Positions 9,094-18,724 of a stretch of 64,000 nt of DNA are shown here, piece by piece; position 1 is the stretch's first letter, and the number at the start of each line of letters is the position of its first letter. Source of the stretch: Aeromonas sanarellii (GTDB lineage: Bacteria; Pseudomonadota; Gammaproteobacteria; Enterobacterales; Aeromonadaceae); the NCBI RefSeq assembly GCF_000820085.1, contig NZ_CDBN01000074.1:24384-88383 (forward strand), read 5' to 3'. Under the pieces are notes generated by a model. The model searched no databases and had not been told where the DNA came from. It saw only the letters and a program-made list of their open reading frames with translations. The position numbers were made by a program, and so were the translations under genes.

Positions 9094-10095
9094 TTAGCGG
9101 CGGGCGGCGCGGGCGCTCAGCTCGGCCTTCTCGCCATCGCTCAGGAAGGCCAGGGTCAGGCCGTTCTGCTGGGCGGTGCGGATCTCGCCTGGCGTCATGC
9201 CGGCGGCCGGTGCGGCCACCTCGTACTCGTGGGGAAGGTCAATGCCTTCGACTGCGGGATCGTCGGTGTTGAGGCAGGCCAGCACACCGGCAGCCAGGAA
9301 CTGGCGGATGGGGTGCTCGGCGAGGCTCGCCACCGTGGTGGTCTGCAGGTTGGAGGTGAGGCAGGACTCGATGCCGATGCGGTGCTCTGCCAGATAGGCC
9401 ATCAGAGCCGGGTCCTGGATCGCCTTGACGCCGTGACCGATGCGCTCGGCACCGAGATCGCGAATGGCCTGCCACATGCTCTCCGGGCCGGCCGCCTCAC
9501 CGGCGTGCACCGTCACGCGCATCCCCGCATCCCGCACCCGGCGGAAGTGGTCGGTGAAGAGTTCCCCCGGGAAGCCCAGCTCGTCGCCGGCCAGATCGAT
9601 GGCAACCAGTTTGTCGCGCAGGGCCAGGCAGGCGTCCAGCTCGGTGCGGCACTGCTCGGTGCCGAAGGTGCGGCTCATGATGCCGATAAGGTTGGTCTTG
9701 ATGCCGAAGTCGCGGCTGCCGGCGGCCACGCCGTCAACGATGGCTTCCACCACGCCCTGGGGGTGCAGCTTGTGGGTCATCGCCATATAGGCCGGGCTGA
9801 AGCGCAGCTCCGCATAGTCGATGCCGGCGCGCAACAGATCTTCCACGTTCTCGTAGGCCACCCGGCGGCAGGCGTCGTAGTCGGCCAGCACGGCCACGCC
9901 CCAGTCCAGTTTCTTCAGGAAGGCAACCAGACTCGGCTCGTTCTCGACGATCTGCACATGGGGGCGCAGGGCCTCCAGCTCATCGGCCGGCAGCTGGACG
10001 TTGTGCTGACGCCCCAGCTCGAGAATGGTCTGCGGGCGGATGTTGCCGTCCAGATGGCGATGCAGGTCGGTCAGGGGGAGGGATCTGTCAATCAT
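9094..10095 (-). CDS. add: Adenosine deaminase
   Basis: Hydrolyses adenosine and deoxyadenosine to inosine and deoxyinosine in purine salvage. 333 aa, same size as E. coli Add. Metal and catalytic motifs are DLHRHLDG (His12/His14 region), HAGEAAGP (about 197-204, with the catalytic Glu) and LNTDDPAV (about 275-282, metal Asp). A stand-alone gene convergent with hemN. Confidence 0.96.
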   Translation of the reverse strand: MIDRSLPLTDLHRHLDGNIRPQTILELGRQHNVQLPADELEALRPHVQIVENEPSLVAFLKKLDWGVAVLADYDACRRVAYENVEDLLRAGIDYAELRFSPAYMAMTHKLHPQGVVEAIVDGVAAGSRDFGIKTNLIGIMSRTFGTEQCRTELDACLALRDKLVAIDLAGDELGFPGELFTDHFRRVRDAGMRVTVHAGEAAGPESMWQAIRDLGAERIGHGVKAIQDPALMAYLAEHRIGIESCLTSNLQTTTVASLAEHPIRQFLAAGVLACLNTDDPAVEGIDLPHEYEVAAPAAGMTPGEIRTAQQNGLTLAFLSDGEKAELSARAARR

Positions 10096-10150
10096 GGGGC
10101 ACCTTCTGCGAGTCGGGTTGGAAAGCCTGCCATTCTAGGCGGGACGCCTG

Positions 10151-10182
10151 AAAAAGATACCCCGTTTGCAGGCAAACGGGGT
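10151..10182 (-). terminator. Terminator of the glnLG transcript
   Basis: On the minus strand ACCCCGTTTG pairs with CAAACGGGGT around a short loop and is followed by ATCTTTTT. It lies 55 bp past the glnG stop. Confidence 0.88.
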
Positions 10183-10236
10183 CGGATTGGTCAGGCTTTC
10201 CCTCAAGGCGTGATGGGAATCGTTTTTCCCGAAGGC

Positions 10237-11655
10237 TCAGGGAATGTCGAGCTCCTTGAGCTTGCGGGTCAGGGTATTGCGGCCCCAGCCGAGCAGGCGG
10301 GCGGCCTCCTGCTTGTGACCGTGGGTGTGATCCAGGGCCGTCTCCAGCATGATCCGTTCGAACTGGGGCATGGCATCCGCCAGGATGTCGGTCTCGCCCA
10401 GGGCCAGCTTGGCGGCCACCCAGTCCTGCAACTGCTGCTGCCAGCCGCCGGTCAGGGCAGGCTGACCCGGCTCCGCCGTGCTGGTGATGGGCGTCAGCAG
10501 CTCGGTGGGCAGGTCGCTCACCAGCACCTCCTGGCCCGAGGCCATCACCGTCAACCAGCGGCAGACGTTCTCCAGCTGGCGCACGTTGCCCGGCCAGGGC
10601 AGGCGGCTGATGTAGGCCTGGGTATCCGGGTGCAGACTCTTGGCTTCCACGTTCAGTTCCTTGGCGGCGCGCAGCAGGAAGTGCTGGGCGAGCTGGGGGA
10701 TGTCTTCCCGCCGCTCCTTGAGGGCGGGGATATGGATGCGGATGACGTTGAGGCGGTGGAACAGGTCTTCCCGAAACTCGCCGTCGGCGACCCGTTTCTC
10801 CAGATTCTGGTGGGTGGCGGCGATGATCCGCACGTCCACCTGCACCGGCTGGTGGCCGCCGACCCGGTAGAACTGGCCGTCCGCCAGCACCCGCAGCAAC
10901 CGGGTCTGCACGTCCAGCGGCATGTCGCCTATTTCGTCGAGAAACAGGGTGCCGCCGTCGGCCTGCTCGAAGCGGCCGTGGCGGATGTTGTTGGCGCCGG
11001 TGAAGGCCCCCTTCTCGTGGCCGAACAGCTCGGATTCGATGAGATCCTTGGGAATGGCCGCCATGTTGAGGGCGATGAAGTTCTTGTGGGCCCGGGGGCT
11101 GTGCTTGTGCAGGGCGTGGGCGACCAGCTCCTTGCCGGTGCCGCTCTGGCCGTTGATCAGCACCGAGATGCTGGAGCGCGACAGCCGGCCGATGGCGCGG
11201 AATACCTCCTGCATGGCGGGGGCTTCACCGATGATCTCGGGCGTGGTGGTGGCCTCCTGCTGGCGTGCCTTGCGCTTGGTGCGCTGCTCCTTGAGGTGGT
11301 TCTCGGCACGGCGCACCAGGCTGACCGCCTCGTCGATGTCGAACGGCTTGGGCAGGTATTCGAAGGCGCCGCGCTGGTAGGCGTTGACCGCGGAGTCGAG
11401 GTCCGAGTGCGCCGTCATGATGATGATGGGCAGATCGGCCTGGCGGCGGTGGATCTGCTCCAGCAGGCTCAGGCCGTCGATGCCCGGCATGCGGATGTCC
11501 GAGAGGATCACGTCCGGCGAACGCACCTCCAGGGAGCTCAGCAGGGCTTCGCCGTCGGCGAAGCTTTCGCATTCGAAGCCTTCGCTGCCAAGGGTGCGCT
11601 CCAGAACCCAGCGGATAGAACTGTCGTCATCGACGATCCACACTTTTGCTGTCAT
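10237..11655 (-). CDS. glnG: Nitrogen response regulator NtrC
   Basis: Sigma-54-dependent activator of nitrogen-limitation genes, phosphorylated by NtrB. 472 aa. Receiver domain at 1-120 with phospho-acceptor Asp53 in ILSDIRMPG. AAA+ domain at about 140-380 with Walker A GQSGTGKE and the sigma-54 contact loop ELFGHEKGAFTGA. C-terminal Fis-type helix-turn-helix ends at GRNTLTRKLKEL. It follows glnL by 9 bp. Predicted NtrC sites lie upstream of glnL and glnA in the same window. Confidence 0.98.
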   Translation of the reverse strand: MTAKVWIVDDDSSIRWVLERTLGSEGFECESFADGEALLSSLEVRSPDVILSDIRMPGIDGLSLLEQIHRRQADLPIIIMTAHSDLDSAVNAYQRGAFEYLPKPFDIDEAVSLVRRAENHLKEQRTKRKARQQEATTTPEIIGEAPAMQEVFRAIGRLSRSSISVLINGQSGTGKELVAHALHKHSPRAHKNFIALNMAAIPKDLIESELFGHEKGAFTGANNIRHGRFEQADGGTLFLDEIGDMPLDVQTRLLRVLADGQFYRVGGHQPVQVDVRIIAATHQNLEKRVADGEFREDLFHRLNVIRIHIPALKERREDIPQLAQHFLLRAAKELNVEAKSLHPDTQAYISRLPWPGNVRQLENVCRWLTVMASGQEVLVSDLPTELLTPITSTAEPGQPALTGGWQQQLQDWVAAKLALGETDILADAMPQFERIMLETALDHTHGHKQEAARLLGWGRNTLTRKLKELDIP

Positions 11656-11664
11656 GAGGTTCCC

Positions 11665-12720
11665 TTACTTGCGAAGTGGTAGATAGATGGTGAATTCGGT
11701 ATGGCCGGGCCAGCTGATGCAGTCGATGCGCCCCTTGTGCTGATCGATCAGATTCTGGGCGATGGAGAGGCCGAGGCCGGTCCCCCCCTCCTTGCCGGTG
11801 ATCATGGGGTAGAAGAGGGTGTCGCGAATGGCGTCGGGAATGCCGGGGCCGTTGTCGATGATCTTGATCTCGGCCGCCAGGCGGTAGCGCTGGCCGTGGA
11901 TGGTGATCTGGAAGGCGGTGCGGGTCTTGATGCGGATGAGCCCGGCCTGATCCCCGAGGGCCTCGGCGGCATTGCGCACTATGTTGAGAAACGCCTGCTG
12001 CAGCTGATCCGATTCCATCTCGAATTCGGGAATGCTGGGATCGTAGTCCCGTTCGATGCGGATCTGGGGCGGCAGCTCCAGATCCACCAGGCGGCGCACC
12101 TGTTCCAGCACGGAGTGGACGTTGTGCATCTGGTGACGCCCGGGCCGCTGGGGGCCGAGCAGGCGATCGACCAGCACCCGCAGGCGATCCGCCTGCTCGA
12201 TGATGATGCCGGTGTATTCGCGCAGGGCCGGATCCGGCAGCTCCTTCTGCAGCAGCTGGGCCGCCCCGCGCAGGCCGCCGAGGGGATTCTTGATCTCGTG
12301 GGCCAGGCCGCGCACCAGCTCCTTCGCCGCCTGTTGCTGGGCGTGCTGCTGCAACTCCTGGCTGATCTTCTTCTGCTGATCGATCTTACGCAGCTCCACC
12401 ACCATCAATCGCTGCTCGTGATCGGCCATGGGGCTGACGCTGATCTCCACCAGCCTGGGCTCCCCCTCCACCACCAGGGTGACTTCGCTGTCGGTGAAGC
12501 CCTGCCCCGAAATGAGGCACTGCTTGAAGCGCTGCAGGTCGAGGGAGATGTGCTCCAGCAGGTGGGGCAGCTCGATCCCGATGAGTCGCCGCTCACTGAG
12601 GGAAAGCAGCTGTTCTGCCGCCGGGTTGACGAATTGAATGCAGAGCCGCTCATCCATCAGGATGACGGCGGTCAGCAGGTTGTCCAAGAGTGTCTTGGCG
12701 TGATCCATGCGGGTTGGCAC
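11665..12720 (-). CDS. glnL: Nitrogen sensor kinase/phosphatase NtrB
   Basis: Cytoplasmic PAS histidine kinase controlled by PII, which phosphorylates and dephosphorylates NtrC. The PAS domain is at about 10-110, the phospho-acceptor His is in GLAHEIKNPLGGLRGA, and the ATPase domain has NAAEAL (N box), DNGPGIPD (G1) and GKEGGTGLGL (G2). I chose the GTG at 12720: it is 5-7 bases after AGGGAGA and gives 351 aa, close to the 349 of E. coli. An in-frame ATG at 12747 lacks a ribosome site and would run to within 8 bp of the NtrC box; ATG 12708 is another option. Confidence 0.96.
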   Translation of the reverse strand: MPTRMDHAKTLLDNLLTAVILMDERLCIQFVNPAAEQLLSLSERRLIGIELPHLLEHISLDLQRFKQCLISGQGFTDSEVTLVVEGEPRLVEISVSPMADHEQRLMVVELRKIDQQKKISQELQQHAQQQAAKELVRGLAHEIKNPLGGLRGAAQLLQKELPDPALREYTGIIIEQADRLRVLVDRLLGPQRPGRHQMHNVHSVLEQVRRLVDLELPPQIRIERDYDPSIPEFEMESDQLQQAFLNIVRNAAEALGDQAGLIRIKTRTAFQITIHGQRYRLAAEIKIIDNGPGIPDAIRDTLFYPMITGKEGGTGLGLSIAQNLIDQHKGRIDCISWPGHTEFTIYLPLRK

Positions 12721-12755
12721 AGGTTTCTCCCTAAAACGGTGCTGCACACCTGATA

Positions 12756-12772
12756 TGCACCAATATAGTGCA
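12756..12772 (-). promoter_or_regulatory. NtrC-binding site upstream of glnL
   Basis: TGCACCAATATAGTGCA matches the NtrC dyad TGCACCA-N3-TGGTGCA at 14 of 17 positions. In E. coli the glnL promoter is repressed by NtrC through such an overlapping site. The box lies 36 bp before the chosen GTG. Confidence 0.75.
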
Positions 12773-12805
12773 TCAAGTTTACCCGCATCGGTGCGTCACA
12801 TCACC

Positions 12806-13375
12806 CTAATCGGCCTTGGGGGTGGCCTTGGGAGCCTGATTCACGGTCGCTCTGTGCAGGTAAAAGGTGGCTGGTTTAGATTTAGCAAGGATCGTACCGT
12901 CTTTGGCGAGCAGCTCGAGACGCGCCTCGTAGGCACCGCGATCGAGGTTTTCCACCCGGATGGCCAGGCTGTTGTGGACTATGGGGACCGCCTTGCCGTT
13001 CAGCAGCAGGCGCACGTCGTATTGCGCCGGGGGTTGGGGAGAGACCTGACCCTGGAAGACGATGTTGCCGGTGTTGTCCCTCAGGGTGCTGCCCGGTTCG
13101 GGGGAGAGCAGCTCGATCTCCAGGGGGGCGGCTTCCAGGGCCTTCCTGGCGTCGACGCCGGTCAGGCTGTTGAAATCCTCGACCTGGACCGAGTGGGGGG
13201 AAGTGCCGATGAGGGGCGAGACCCGCATGTCCACTTCCTTCGCGTTCTTGCCAGGGGGAGGGGCATCGGTGTAGTGGGTCACCCCCTGGGGGTCGACCCA
13301 GGAGTAGACTCTGGCCGCCTGAGCGGTGCAGGCGGCCATCAGCAAGAGGCTCAGCATCCAGGGTGCAGTGTTCAT
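12806..13375 (-). CDS. DUF4124 domain exported protein
   Basis: 189 aa with a signal peptide (LLLMAACTAQA, cleavage predicted after residue 20; the AAC could alternatively be a lipobox). The DUF4124 core is ARVYSWVDPQGVTHYTDAPPP at about 21-41, followed by a beta-rich domain (about 85-175). I use ATG 13375 because AAGGAG lies 7 bases upstream. A GTG at 13399 in frame is less likely. The gene sits between glnA and glnL on the same strand, a place empty in E. coli, and may be co-transcribed with the nitrogen genes. Function unknown. Confidence 0.85.
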   Translation of the reverse strand: MNTAPWMLSLLLMAACTAQAARVYSWVDPQGVTHYTDAPPPGKNAKEVDMRVSPLIGTSPHSVQVEDFNSLTGVDARKALEAAPLEIELLSPEPGSTLRDNTGNIVFQGQVSPQPPAQYDVRLLLNGKAVPIVHNSLAIRVENLDRGAYEARLELLAKDGTILAKSKPATFYLHRATVNQAPKATPKAD

Positions 13376-13415
13376 CCATCTCTCCTTGACGGGGTTCACC
13401 TTAATCCTATCAGAG

Positions 13416-13511
13416 AAAAAACCATCGGGCCGACAGTCGGTTGTCTGATGACAGCCGTGCTGTCAGGTGGGGATGGCCCCGCCGGGGGACTGCGAGCATC
13501 CCGATGGTTTT
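13416..13511 (-). other. Structured 96-nt element between glnA and the DUF4124 gene
   Basis: A perfect 12-bp inverted repeat (AAAACCATCGGG at 13418-13429 and its complement at 13500-13511) encloses inner hairpins TGACAGC/GCTGTCA (about 13448-13464) and CCGAC/GTCGG (13430-13440). On the minus strand the outer stem ends in six T. This could be a second terminator, a multibranched small RNA or leader structure for the DUF4124 gene, or a small palindromic repeat element. Confidence 0.6.
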
Positions 13512-13524
13512 CCGCCTCCTGAAT

Positions 13525-13550
13525 GAAAAAACCCGCCAAATGGCGGGTTT
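13525..13550 (-). terminator. Terminator of glnA
   Basis: AAACCCGCC and GGCGGGTTT pair around a short loop. Read on the minus strand the stem ends in TTTTTTC. It lies 17 bp past the glnA stop. Confidence 0.9.
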
Positions 13551-13566
13551 GTCACTAGGATGCGGA

Positions 13567-14976
13567 TTAGACGGAGTAGTACAGCTCGAACTCCAGCGGG
13601 TGCGGAGTCATGCGGACGCGGTCTACGTCGTGCTGCTTCAGCTCCAGGTAGGAGTTGATGAAGTCGTCGCTGAATACGCCACCACGGGTCAGGAACTCGC
13701 GGTCTGCGTCCAGGGCGGCCAGCGCCTCGTCCAGGGAACCGGCAACGGTCGGTACTTCGGCAGCCTCTTCCGGCGGCAGGTCGTACAGGTTCTTGTCCAT
13801 GGCATCGCCCGGATGGATCTTGTTGATGATGCCGTCCAGGCCGGCCATCAGCTGAGCTGCGAAGGCCAGGTAGGGGTTGGCAGCCGGATCCGGGAAGCGT
13901 ACTTCGATGCGGCGGGCTTTCGGGCTCGGCACAACCGGAATGCGGATGGACGCGGAGCGGTTGCGGGCGGAGTAGGCCAGCATGACCGGGGCTTCATAGC
14001 CCGGCACCAGACGCTTGTAGGAGTTGGTGGTCGGGTTGGCGAAGGCGTTGATGGCCTTGGCGTGCTTGATGATGCCGCCGATGTAGTGCAGTGCCATCTC
14101 GGACAGACCGCCGTACAGGTCGCCTGCGAACAGGTTGACGCCGTCTTTGGCCAGGGACTGGTGGCAGTGCATGCCGGAGCCGTTGTCACCGAACATGGGT
14201 TTCGGCATGAAGGTGACGGTCTTGTTGTAGGCGTGGGCCACGTTGTGGATCACGTACTTCAGAACCTGGACTTCGTCAGCCTTCAGGGTGAGGGTGTTGA
14301 AGCGGGTCGCGATCTCGTTCTGACCGGCGGTCGCCACTTCGTGGTGGTGAGCCTCGACGACCTGGCCCATCTCTTCCAGCACCAGACACATGGCGGCACG
14401 GATGTCCTGGGAGGAGTCAACCGGTGCAACCGGGAAGTAGCCGCCCTTGACGAAGGGACGGTGACCCTTGTTGCCGTGCTCGTATTCGGTACCCGAGTTC
14501 CAGGCAGCTTCTTCGGATTCGATCTTCACGAAGCTGTGGCCCATGGTGTTGGAGAAGGTGATGTTGTCGAACATGAAGAATTCCGGCTCCGGCCCGAACA
14601 GCACGGTGTCGGCGATGCCGCTGGACTTCAGGAAGTCTTCGGCGCGCTTGGCGATGGAGCGCGGGTCGCGGTCATAACCCTGCATGGTGGCAGGTTCCAG
14701 CACGTCACAGACGATGTTCAGGGTGGTCTCTTCGGTGAAGGGATCCAGCTTGGCGGAGGCCGCATCCGGCATCAGCACCATGTCAGACTCGTTGATGCCC
14801 TTCCAGCCGCCGATGGAGGAGCCATCGAACATCTTGCCGTCTTCGAAGAAGTCTTCGTCGACCTGGTGGGCAGGGATGGATACATGCTGCTCTTTACCCT
14901 TGGTGTCGGTAAAACGCAGATCAACAAACTTGACTTCGTGTTCCTGGATCAGGGCCAAAACGTTCTGGGCTGACAT
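13567..14976 (-). CDS. glnA: Glutamine synthetase, type I
   Basis: ATP-dependent synthesis of glutamine from glutamate and ammonium, a dodecamer. 469 aa, the same as E. coli. Recognisable are [11 protein letters not shown] (about 51-61), [10 protein letters not shown] (about 128-137), [10 protein letters not shown] (about 265-274, ATP and metal region), the [10 protein letters not shown] segment and the adenylylation-loop tyrosine in [10 protein letters not shown] (about residue 398). ATG 14976 is preceded by GGAGG. A sigma-54 promoter and two NtrC sites lie upstream on the same strand. Confidence 0.99.
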   Translation of the reverse strand: MSAQNVLALIQEHEVKFVDLRFTDTKGKEQHVSIPAHQVDEDFFEDGKMFDGSSIGGWKGINESDMVLMPDAASAKLDPFTEETTLNIVCDVLEPATMQGYDRDPRSIAKRAEDFLKSSGIADTVLFGPEPEFFMFDNITFSNTMGHSFVKIESEEAAWNSGTEYEHGNKGHRPFVKGGYFPVAPVDSSQDIRAAMCLVLEEMGQVVEAHHHEVATAGQNEIATRFNTLTLKADEVQVLKYVIHNVAHAYNKTVTFMPKPMFGDNGSGMHCHQSLAKDGVNLFAGDLYGGLSEMALHYIGGIIKHAKAINAFANPTTNSYKRLVPGYEAPVMLAYSARNRSASIRIPVVPSPKARRIEVRFPDPAANPYLAFAAQLMAGLDGIINKIHPGDAMDKNLYDLPPEEAAEVPTVAGSLDEALAALDADREFLTRGGVFSDDFINSYLELKQHDVDRVRMTPHPLEFELYYSV

Positions 14977-15033
14977 GCTAAGTAACCTCCGGTGTTAAAA
15001 CTCTTTGGGTGAATGCGTCGTCGTATTCACATA

Positions 15034-15049
15034 AGCCAGTATCGTGCCA
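15034..15049 (-). promoter_or_regulatory. Sigma-54 promoter of glnA
   Basis: Read on the minus strand: TGGCAC, five bases, TGGCT, which fits the -24/-12 consensus TGGCAC-N5-TTGCW with one change in the -12 element. It lies about 60 bp before the glnA ATG, matching the layout of E. coli glnAp2. Confidence 0.75.
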
Positions 15050-15123
15050 AGTTTGTGACAGCTTGATTTCAGGGCACTTGCACCGTTTCAGGCTGTCGGG
15101 ACACCCGTTCTCAAGCCGGTTGC

Positions 15124-15174
15124 TGCATTAAAGTGGTGCAACCTTGGATCGTTTTGGTGCACCAGGATGGTGCG
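15124..15174 (-). promoter_or_regulatory. Two NtrC enhancer sites for glnA
   Basis: TGCATTAAAGTGGTGCA (15124-15140) and TGCACCAGGATGGTGCG (15158-15174) both match the NtrC dyad. Their centres are 34 bp apart, about three helical turns, and lie roughly 95-135 bp upstream of the sigma-54 promoter. This is the same architecture as the E. coli glnAp2 enhancer. Confidence 0.85.
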
Positions 15175-15326
15175 CCAGCGTATCCAGGCCATCTAAGCAG
15201 GCTTTTGACCCGGGGTCCATGATCCCGATCCCCTGTCGTGCGCGAATGTGTTGCAATTCTGCTAGGCAGATCACAAAGGCGAGAGTACAATTAGCGCCCA
15301 ATTTTACCCGGTGATTTGAGGCGAGA

Positions 15327-17138
15327 ATGTTAGAGAATTTACGCAATATTGCGATTATTGCGCACGTTGACCACGGCAAGACGACGCTGGTTGATAAGCT
15401 GCTGCAGCAATCCGGCACCCTGGATCGCACCAGCGAAGGTCAGGAACGGATCATGGACTCCAATGATCTGGAACGGGAACGTGGCATCACCATTCTCGCC
15501 AAGAACACCGCGATCCGCTGGAACGACTACCGCATCAACATCGTGGATACCCCGGGTCACGCCGACTTCGGTGGTGAAGTAGAGCGCGTGCTCTCCATGG
15601 TTGACTCCGTGCTGCTGCTGGTCGACGCCGTCGACGGCCCGATGCCGCAGACCCGCTTCGTGACCCAGAAGGCGTTCGCCCAGGGTCTGAAGCCCATCGT
15701 GGTCATCAACAAGATCGACCGTCCGGGTGCGCGTCCTGACTGGGTAATGGATCAGGTCTTCGATCTGTTCGACAACCTGGGTGCCACCGATGAGCAACTG
15801 GACTTCAAGGTTGTTTACGCCTCTGCACTGAACGGTTGGGCCACCCTGGATCAAGATGTCGAGTCCGACAACATGGAACCCCTGTTCCAGGCCATCGTCG
15901 ACAACGTGGAAGCTCCTGCTGCTGACACCGACGGCGGTTTCCAGATGCAGATCTCCCAGCTGGACTACAACTCCTATGTTGGCGTCATCGGCATCGGCCG
16001 CATCACCCGTGGTCGCGTCAAGACCAACCAGCAGGTCACCGTGGTCGGTGCCGACGGCAAGACCCGCAACGGCAAGGTCGGTCAGGTGCTGGGTTACCTG
16101 GGCCTGTCCCGTACCGAAGTGGCCGACGCGCAAGCGGGCGACATCATCGCCATCACCGGCCTGGGCGAGCTGAAGATCTCCGACACCATCTGCGACAACG
16201 GTGCCGTCGAAGCGCTGCCGCCGCTCTCCGTTGACGAGCCGACCGTGAACATGACCTTCCAGGTCAACACCTCTCCGTTCGCCGGCAAAGAGGGCAAGTT
16301 CGTCACCTCCCGCAACATCCTGGAGCGTCTGAACCAGGAGCTGGTCCACAACGTGGCCCTGCGCGTGGAAGAGACCGACGATCCGGACAAGTTCCGCGTC
16401 TCCGGCCGTGGTGAGCTGCACCTCTCCATCCTGATCGAAAACATGCGTCGCGAAGGTTACGAGCTGGCGGTATCCCGTCCGGAAGTGATCCTGCGCACCG
16501 TGAATGGCGAACTGCAAGAACCGTTCGAAACCGTCACTGTCGACGTGGAAGAAGCGCACCAGGGTTCCGTCATGGAGCAACTGGGTCTGCGCAAGGGCGA
16601 AATGACCAACATGACCCCGGATGGCAAGGGTCGTGTCCGCCTCGACTTCATGATCCCGAGCCGTGGCCTGATCGGCTTCCAGACCGAGTTCATGACCCTG
16701 ACCTCGGGTACCGGCCTGCTGTACCACACCTTCGACCACTACGGTCCGCACAAGGGTGGCAGTATCGGTGAGCGCCAGAACGGCGTGCTGATCTCCAACG
16801 CTACCGGCAAGGCCCTGACCTATGCCCTGTTCGGTCTGCAAGACCGCGGTCGTCTGTTCATCGGTCACGCGACCGAGGTGTACGAAGGCCAGGTGATCGG
16901 TATCCACTCCCGCTCCAACGATCTGACCGTGAACTGCCTGAAGGGCAAACAGCTGACCAACATGCGTGCCTCCGGCACCGACGAAGCCCAGGTGCTGACT
17001 CCGCCGATCCGCATGTCTCTGGAGCAGGCCCTGGAGTTCATCGACAACGACGAGCTGGTGGAAGTGACGCCGAAGAGCATCCGTATCCGCAAGAAGCTGC
17101 TGACCGAGCTGGATCGCAAGCGCGCCGGTCGTGCTTGA
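15327..17138 (+). CDS. typA: Ribosome-associated GTPase TypA/BipA
   Basis: Translational GTPase that binds the 70S ribosome and aids 50S assembly and stress adaptation. 603 aa. G1 [10 protein letters not shown] (about 11-20), G3 [11 protein letters not shown] (about 71-81), G4 [12 protein letters not shown] (about 125-136). EF-G-like domains II, III and V follow, with the BipA-specific C-terminal domain ([20 protein letters not shown]). TACAAT at 15286 is a likely -10. It is divergent from glnA, as in E. coli. Confidence 0.98.
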   Translation: MLENLRNIAIIAHVDHGKTTLVDKLLQQSGTLDRTSEGQERIMDSNDLERERGITILAKNTAIRWNDYRINIVDTPGHADFGGEVERVLSMVDSVLLLVDAVDGPMPQTRFVTQKAFAQGLKPIVVINKIDRPGARPDWVMDQVFDLFDNLGATDEQLDFKVVYASALNGWATLDQDVESDNMEPLFQAIVDNVEAPAADTDGGFQMQISQLDYNSYVGVIGIGRITRGRVKTNQQVTVVGADGKTRNGKVGQVLGYLGLSRTEVADAQAGDIIAITGLGELKISDTICDNGAVEALPPLSVDEPTVNMTFQVNTSPFAGKEGKFVTSRNILERLNQELVHNVALRVEETDDPDKFRVSGRGELHLSILIENMRREGYELAVSRPEVILRTVNGELQEPFETVTVDVEEAHQGSVMEQLGLRKGEMTNMTPDGKGRVRLDFMIPSRGLIGFQTEFMTLTSGTGLLYHTFDHYGPHKGGSIGERQNGVLISNATGKALTYALFGLQDRGRLFIGHATEVYEGQVIGIHSRSNDLTVNCLKGKQLTNMRASGTDEAQVLTPPIRMSLEQALEFIDNDELVEVTPKSIRIRKKLLTELDRKRAGRA

Positions 17139-17159
17139 TCCGCTGCATCAGCGATAGAA

Positions 17160-17183
17160 AGAGGCCTGCGGGCCTCTTTTTTT
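17160..17183 (+). terminator. Terminator of typA
   Basis: AGAGGCC-TGCG-GGCCTCT followed by seven T, 22 bp past the typA stop. Confidence 0.93.
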
Positions 17184-17285
17184 ATGGCCAAAAGGCGGGA
17201 ACGGGGCTGCCACCCCGCCCGGGCTGGACTTCCCCGGCCGGTGCTCGGGTGGTCAAATGGCCACCCTATCTGACACAATGTCTGC

Positions 17286-18182
17286 ATGACGACGCTTACG
17301 AGAATCAAGATGCAGCAGCAGATCCGCGGCCGCCTGGCCCACTTCCTCTCCTTCTTGCGCCACGATGGTGCCCACTTCGCCCAGTTCGTCTGGGGCCGCT
17401 TCCAGCAGGACAGGCTGACGGTCACCGCGGGCTACCTGGCCTATGTCACCCTGCTCTCCCTGGTGCCCATGATCGCCGTGGTGTTCGGCATGATGTCGGC
17501 CTTTCCGGTGTTCCAGAGCCTGAAGCAGGGGATGGAGCAGTTCGTCTACCACAACTTCGTACCCACCGCCGGGGAGATGCTCAAGGAGTACATCGATGGC
17601 TTCGTGGCCAACGCCACCAACACCACGGCGGTCGGCATCGGCGCCCTGATCGTGGTGGCGCTCATGCTCATCTCGGCCATCGACAAGAACCTCAACTACA
17701 TCTGGCGCTCGACCCGGAGCCGGCCCCTGGCCCAGGCGTTCGCCATGTACTGGATGATCCTGACCCTGGGCCCCGTGCTCATCGGTGCCAGCCTCGCCAT
17801 CTCCTCCTATATCCTCTCCCTCAAGCTGTTCGCCGCGGACAGCCTGTTCGGCATCGGTTACCTGCTGCTGCGCAGCCTGCCGTTCCTCTTCTCCGTGCTC
17901 ACCTTCCTGCTGATCTATACCGTGGTGCCGAACTGCCGGGTGCGGCTGACCCACGCCTTCATCGGCGCCCTGGTGGCGGCCTCCCTGTTCGAGCTGGCCA
18001 AACGTGGCTTCGCCATCTACATCACCAACTTCCCCTCCTACCAGGCCATCTATGGTGCCCTGGCAACCATCCCCATTCTGTTCGTCTGGGTGTATCTGAG
18101 CTGGCTGGTGGTGTTGCTGGGGGCCGAGACCACCGCCTGCCTCGGTGAATACGAGAAGCCGGGCGCAGAGGAGCTGGGCTGA
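17286..18182 (+). CDS. yihY: YihY/BrkB family inner-membrane protein
   Basis: 298 aa integral membrane protein of the YihY/UPF0761 family, once mislabelled ribonuclease BN. About six transmembrane segments are visible: near 44-65, 117-137, 157-180, 197-217, 225-245 and 256-278. The family consensus [22 protein letters not shown] is at about 46-67. No enzymatic function is established. It is followed by dtd and fabY in the order yihY-dtd-yiiD, as in E. coli. ATG 17286 and an internal ATG at residue 9 are both possible starts. Confidence 0.9.
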   Translation: MTTLTRIKMQQQIRGRLAHFLSFLRHDGAHFAQFVWGRFQQDRLTVTAGYLAYVTLLSLVPMIAVVFGMMSAFPVFQSLKQGMEQFVYHNFVPTAGEMLKEYIDGFVANATNTTAVGIGALIVVALMLISAIDKNLNYIWRSTRSRPLAQAFAMYWMILTLGPVLIGASLAISSYILSLKLFAADSLFGIGYLLLRSLPFLFSVLTFLLIYTVVPNCRVRLTHAFIGALVAASLFELAKRGFAIYITNFPSYQAIYGALATIPILFVWVYLSWLVVLLGAETTACLGEYEKPGAEELG

Positions 18183-18206
18183 TCCCATCGCTTATTGCTA
18201 ACATCT

Positions 18207-18228
18207 ACGACCGCCTTCGGGCGGTCGT
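18207..18228 (+). other. Strong UUCG-type hairpin between yihY and dtd
   Basis: ACGACCGCC pairs perfectly with GGCGGTCGT around a TTCG tetraloop, followed only by GCGTTTCT. The weak T-run makes it a partial terminator or an mRNA-stabilising element rather than a full stop. It lies 30 bp before the dtd GTG. Confidence 0.6.
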
Positions 18229-18257
18229 GCGTTTCTGACAAGACAAAGGAGTTGCGG

Positions 18258-18695
18258 GTGATTGCACTGATTCAGCGGGTCAGCGAGGCCAGCGTGACGG
18301 TAGAAGGAGAGGTGACCGGGGCCATAGGCCAGGGTCTGCTGGTGCTGCTCGGGGTGGAGCAGGGGGATGACGAGGCCAAGGCCGACAAGCTGCTGCACAA
18401 GGTGAGCGGTTATCGCATCTTTTCCGACGAGCAGGGCAAGATGAACCTCAACGTGGGACAGGTTGGGGGCAGCCTGCTGGTGGTCTCCCAGTTCACCCTG
18501 GCGGCGGACACCCAGAAGGGGATGAGGCCCAGCTTCTCCGGCGGGGCGCACCCGAGCGAGGCCGAGCGGCTCTACGACTACTTCGTGGCCCGGGCCAGGG
18601 AAGGGGGCGTACCGACCGAGACCGGCCGCTTCGCCGCCGACATGAAGGTGAGGCTGCTCAACGACGGGCCCGTGACCTTCTGGCTGCAGGTCTAG
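18258..18695 (+). CDS. dtd: D-aminoacyl-tRNA deacylase
   Basis: Removes D-amino acids (and glycine) mischarged on tRNA. 145 aa, identical in length to E. coli Dtd. Catalytic-site motifs are [17 protein letters not shown] (about 77-93) and the cross-subunit Gly-cisPro motif in [11 protein letters not shown] at the C-terminus. The GTG at 18258 follows AAAGGAG by 7 bases. The frame is open upstream, but that part covers the hairpin region. Confidence 0.96.
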   Translation: MIALIQRVSEASVTVEGEVTGAIGQGLLVLLGVEQGDDEAKADKLLHKVSGYRIFSDEQGKMNLNVGQVGGSLLVVSQFTLAADTQKGMRPSFSGGAHPSEAERLYDYFVARAREGGVPTETGRFAADMKVRLLNDGPVTFWLQV

Positions 18696-18724
18696 GGCCA
18701 ATACTGACGGCTCGCAGACCGGCG

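Noticed and set aside
8965..11682. 905-codon open frame on the plus strand
   Set aside because: It is antisense to add and glnG, has shadow-like composition and no recognisable domain; an artefact of high GC.
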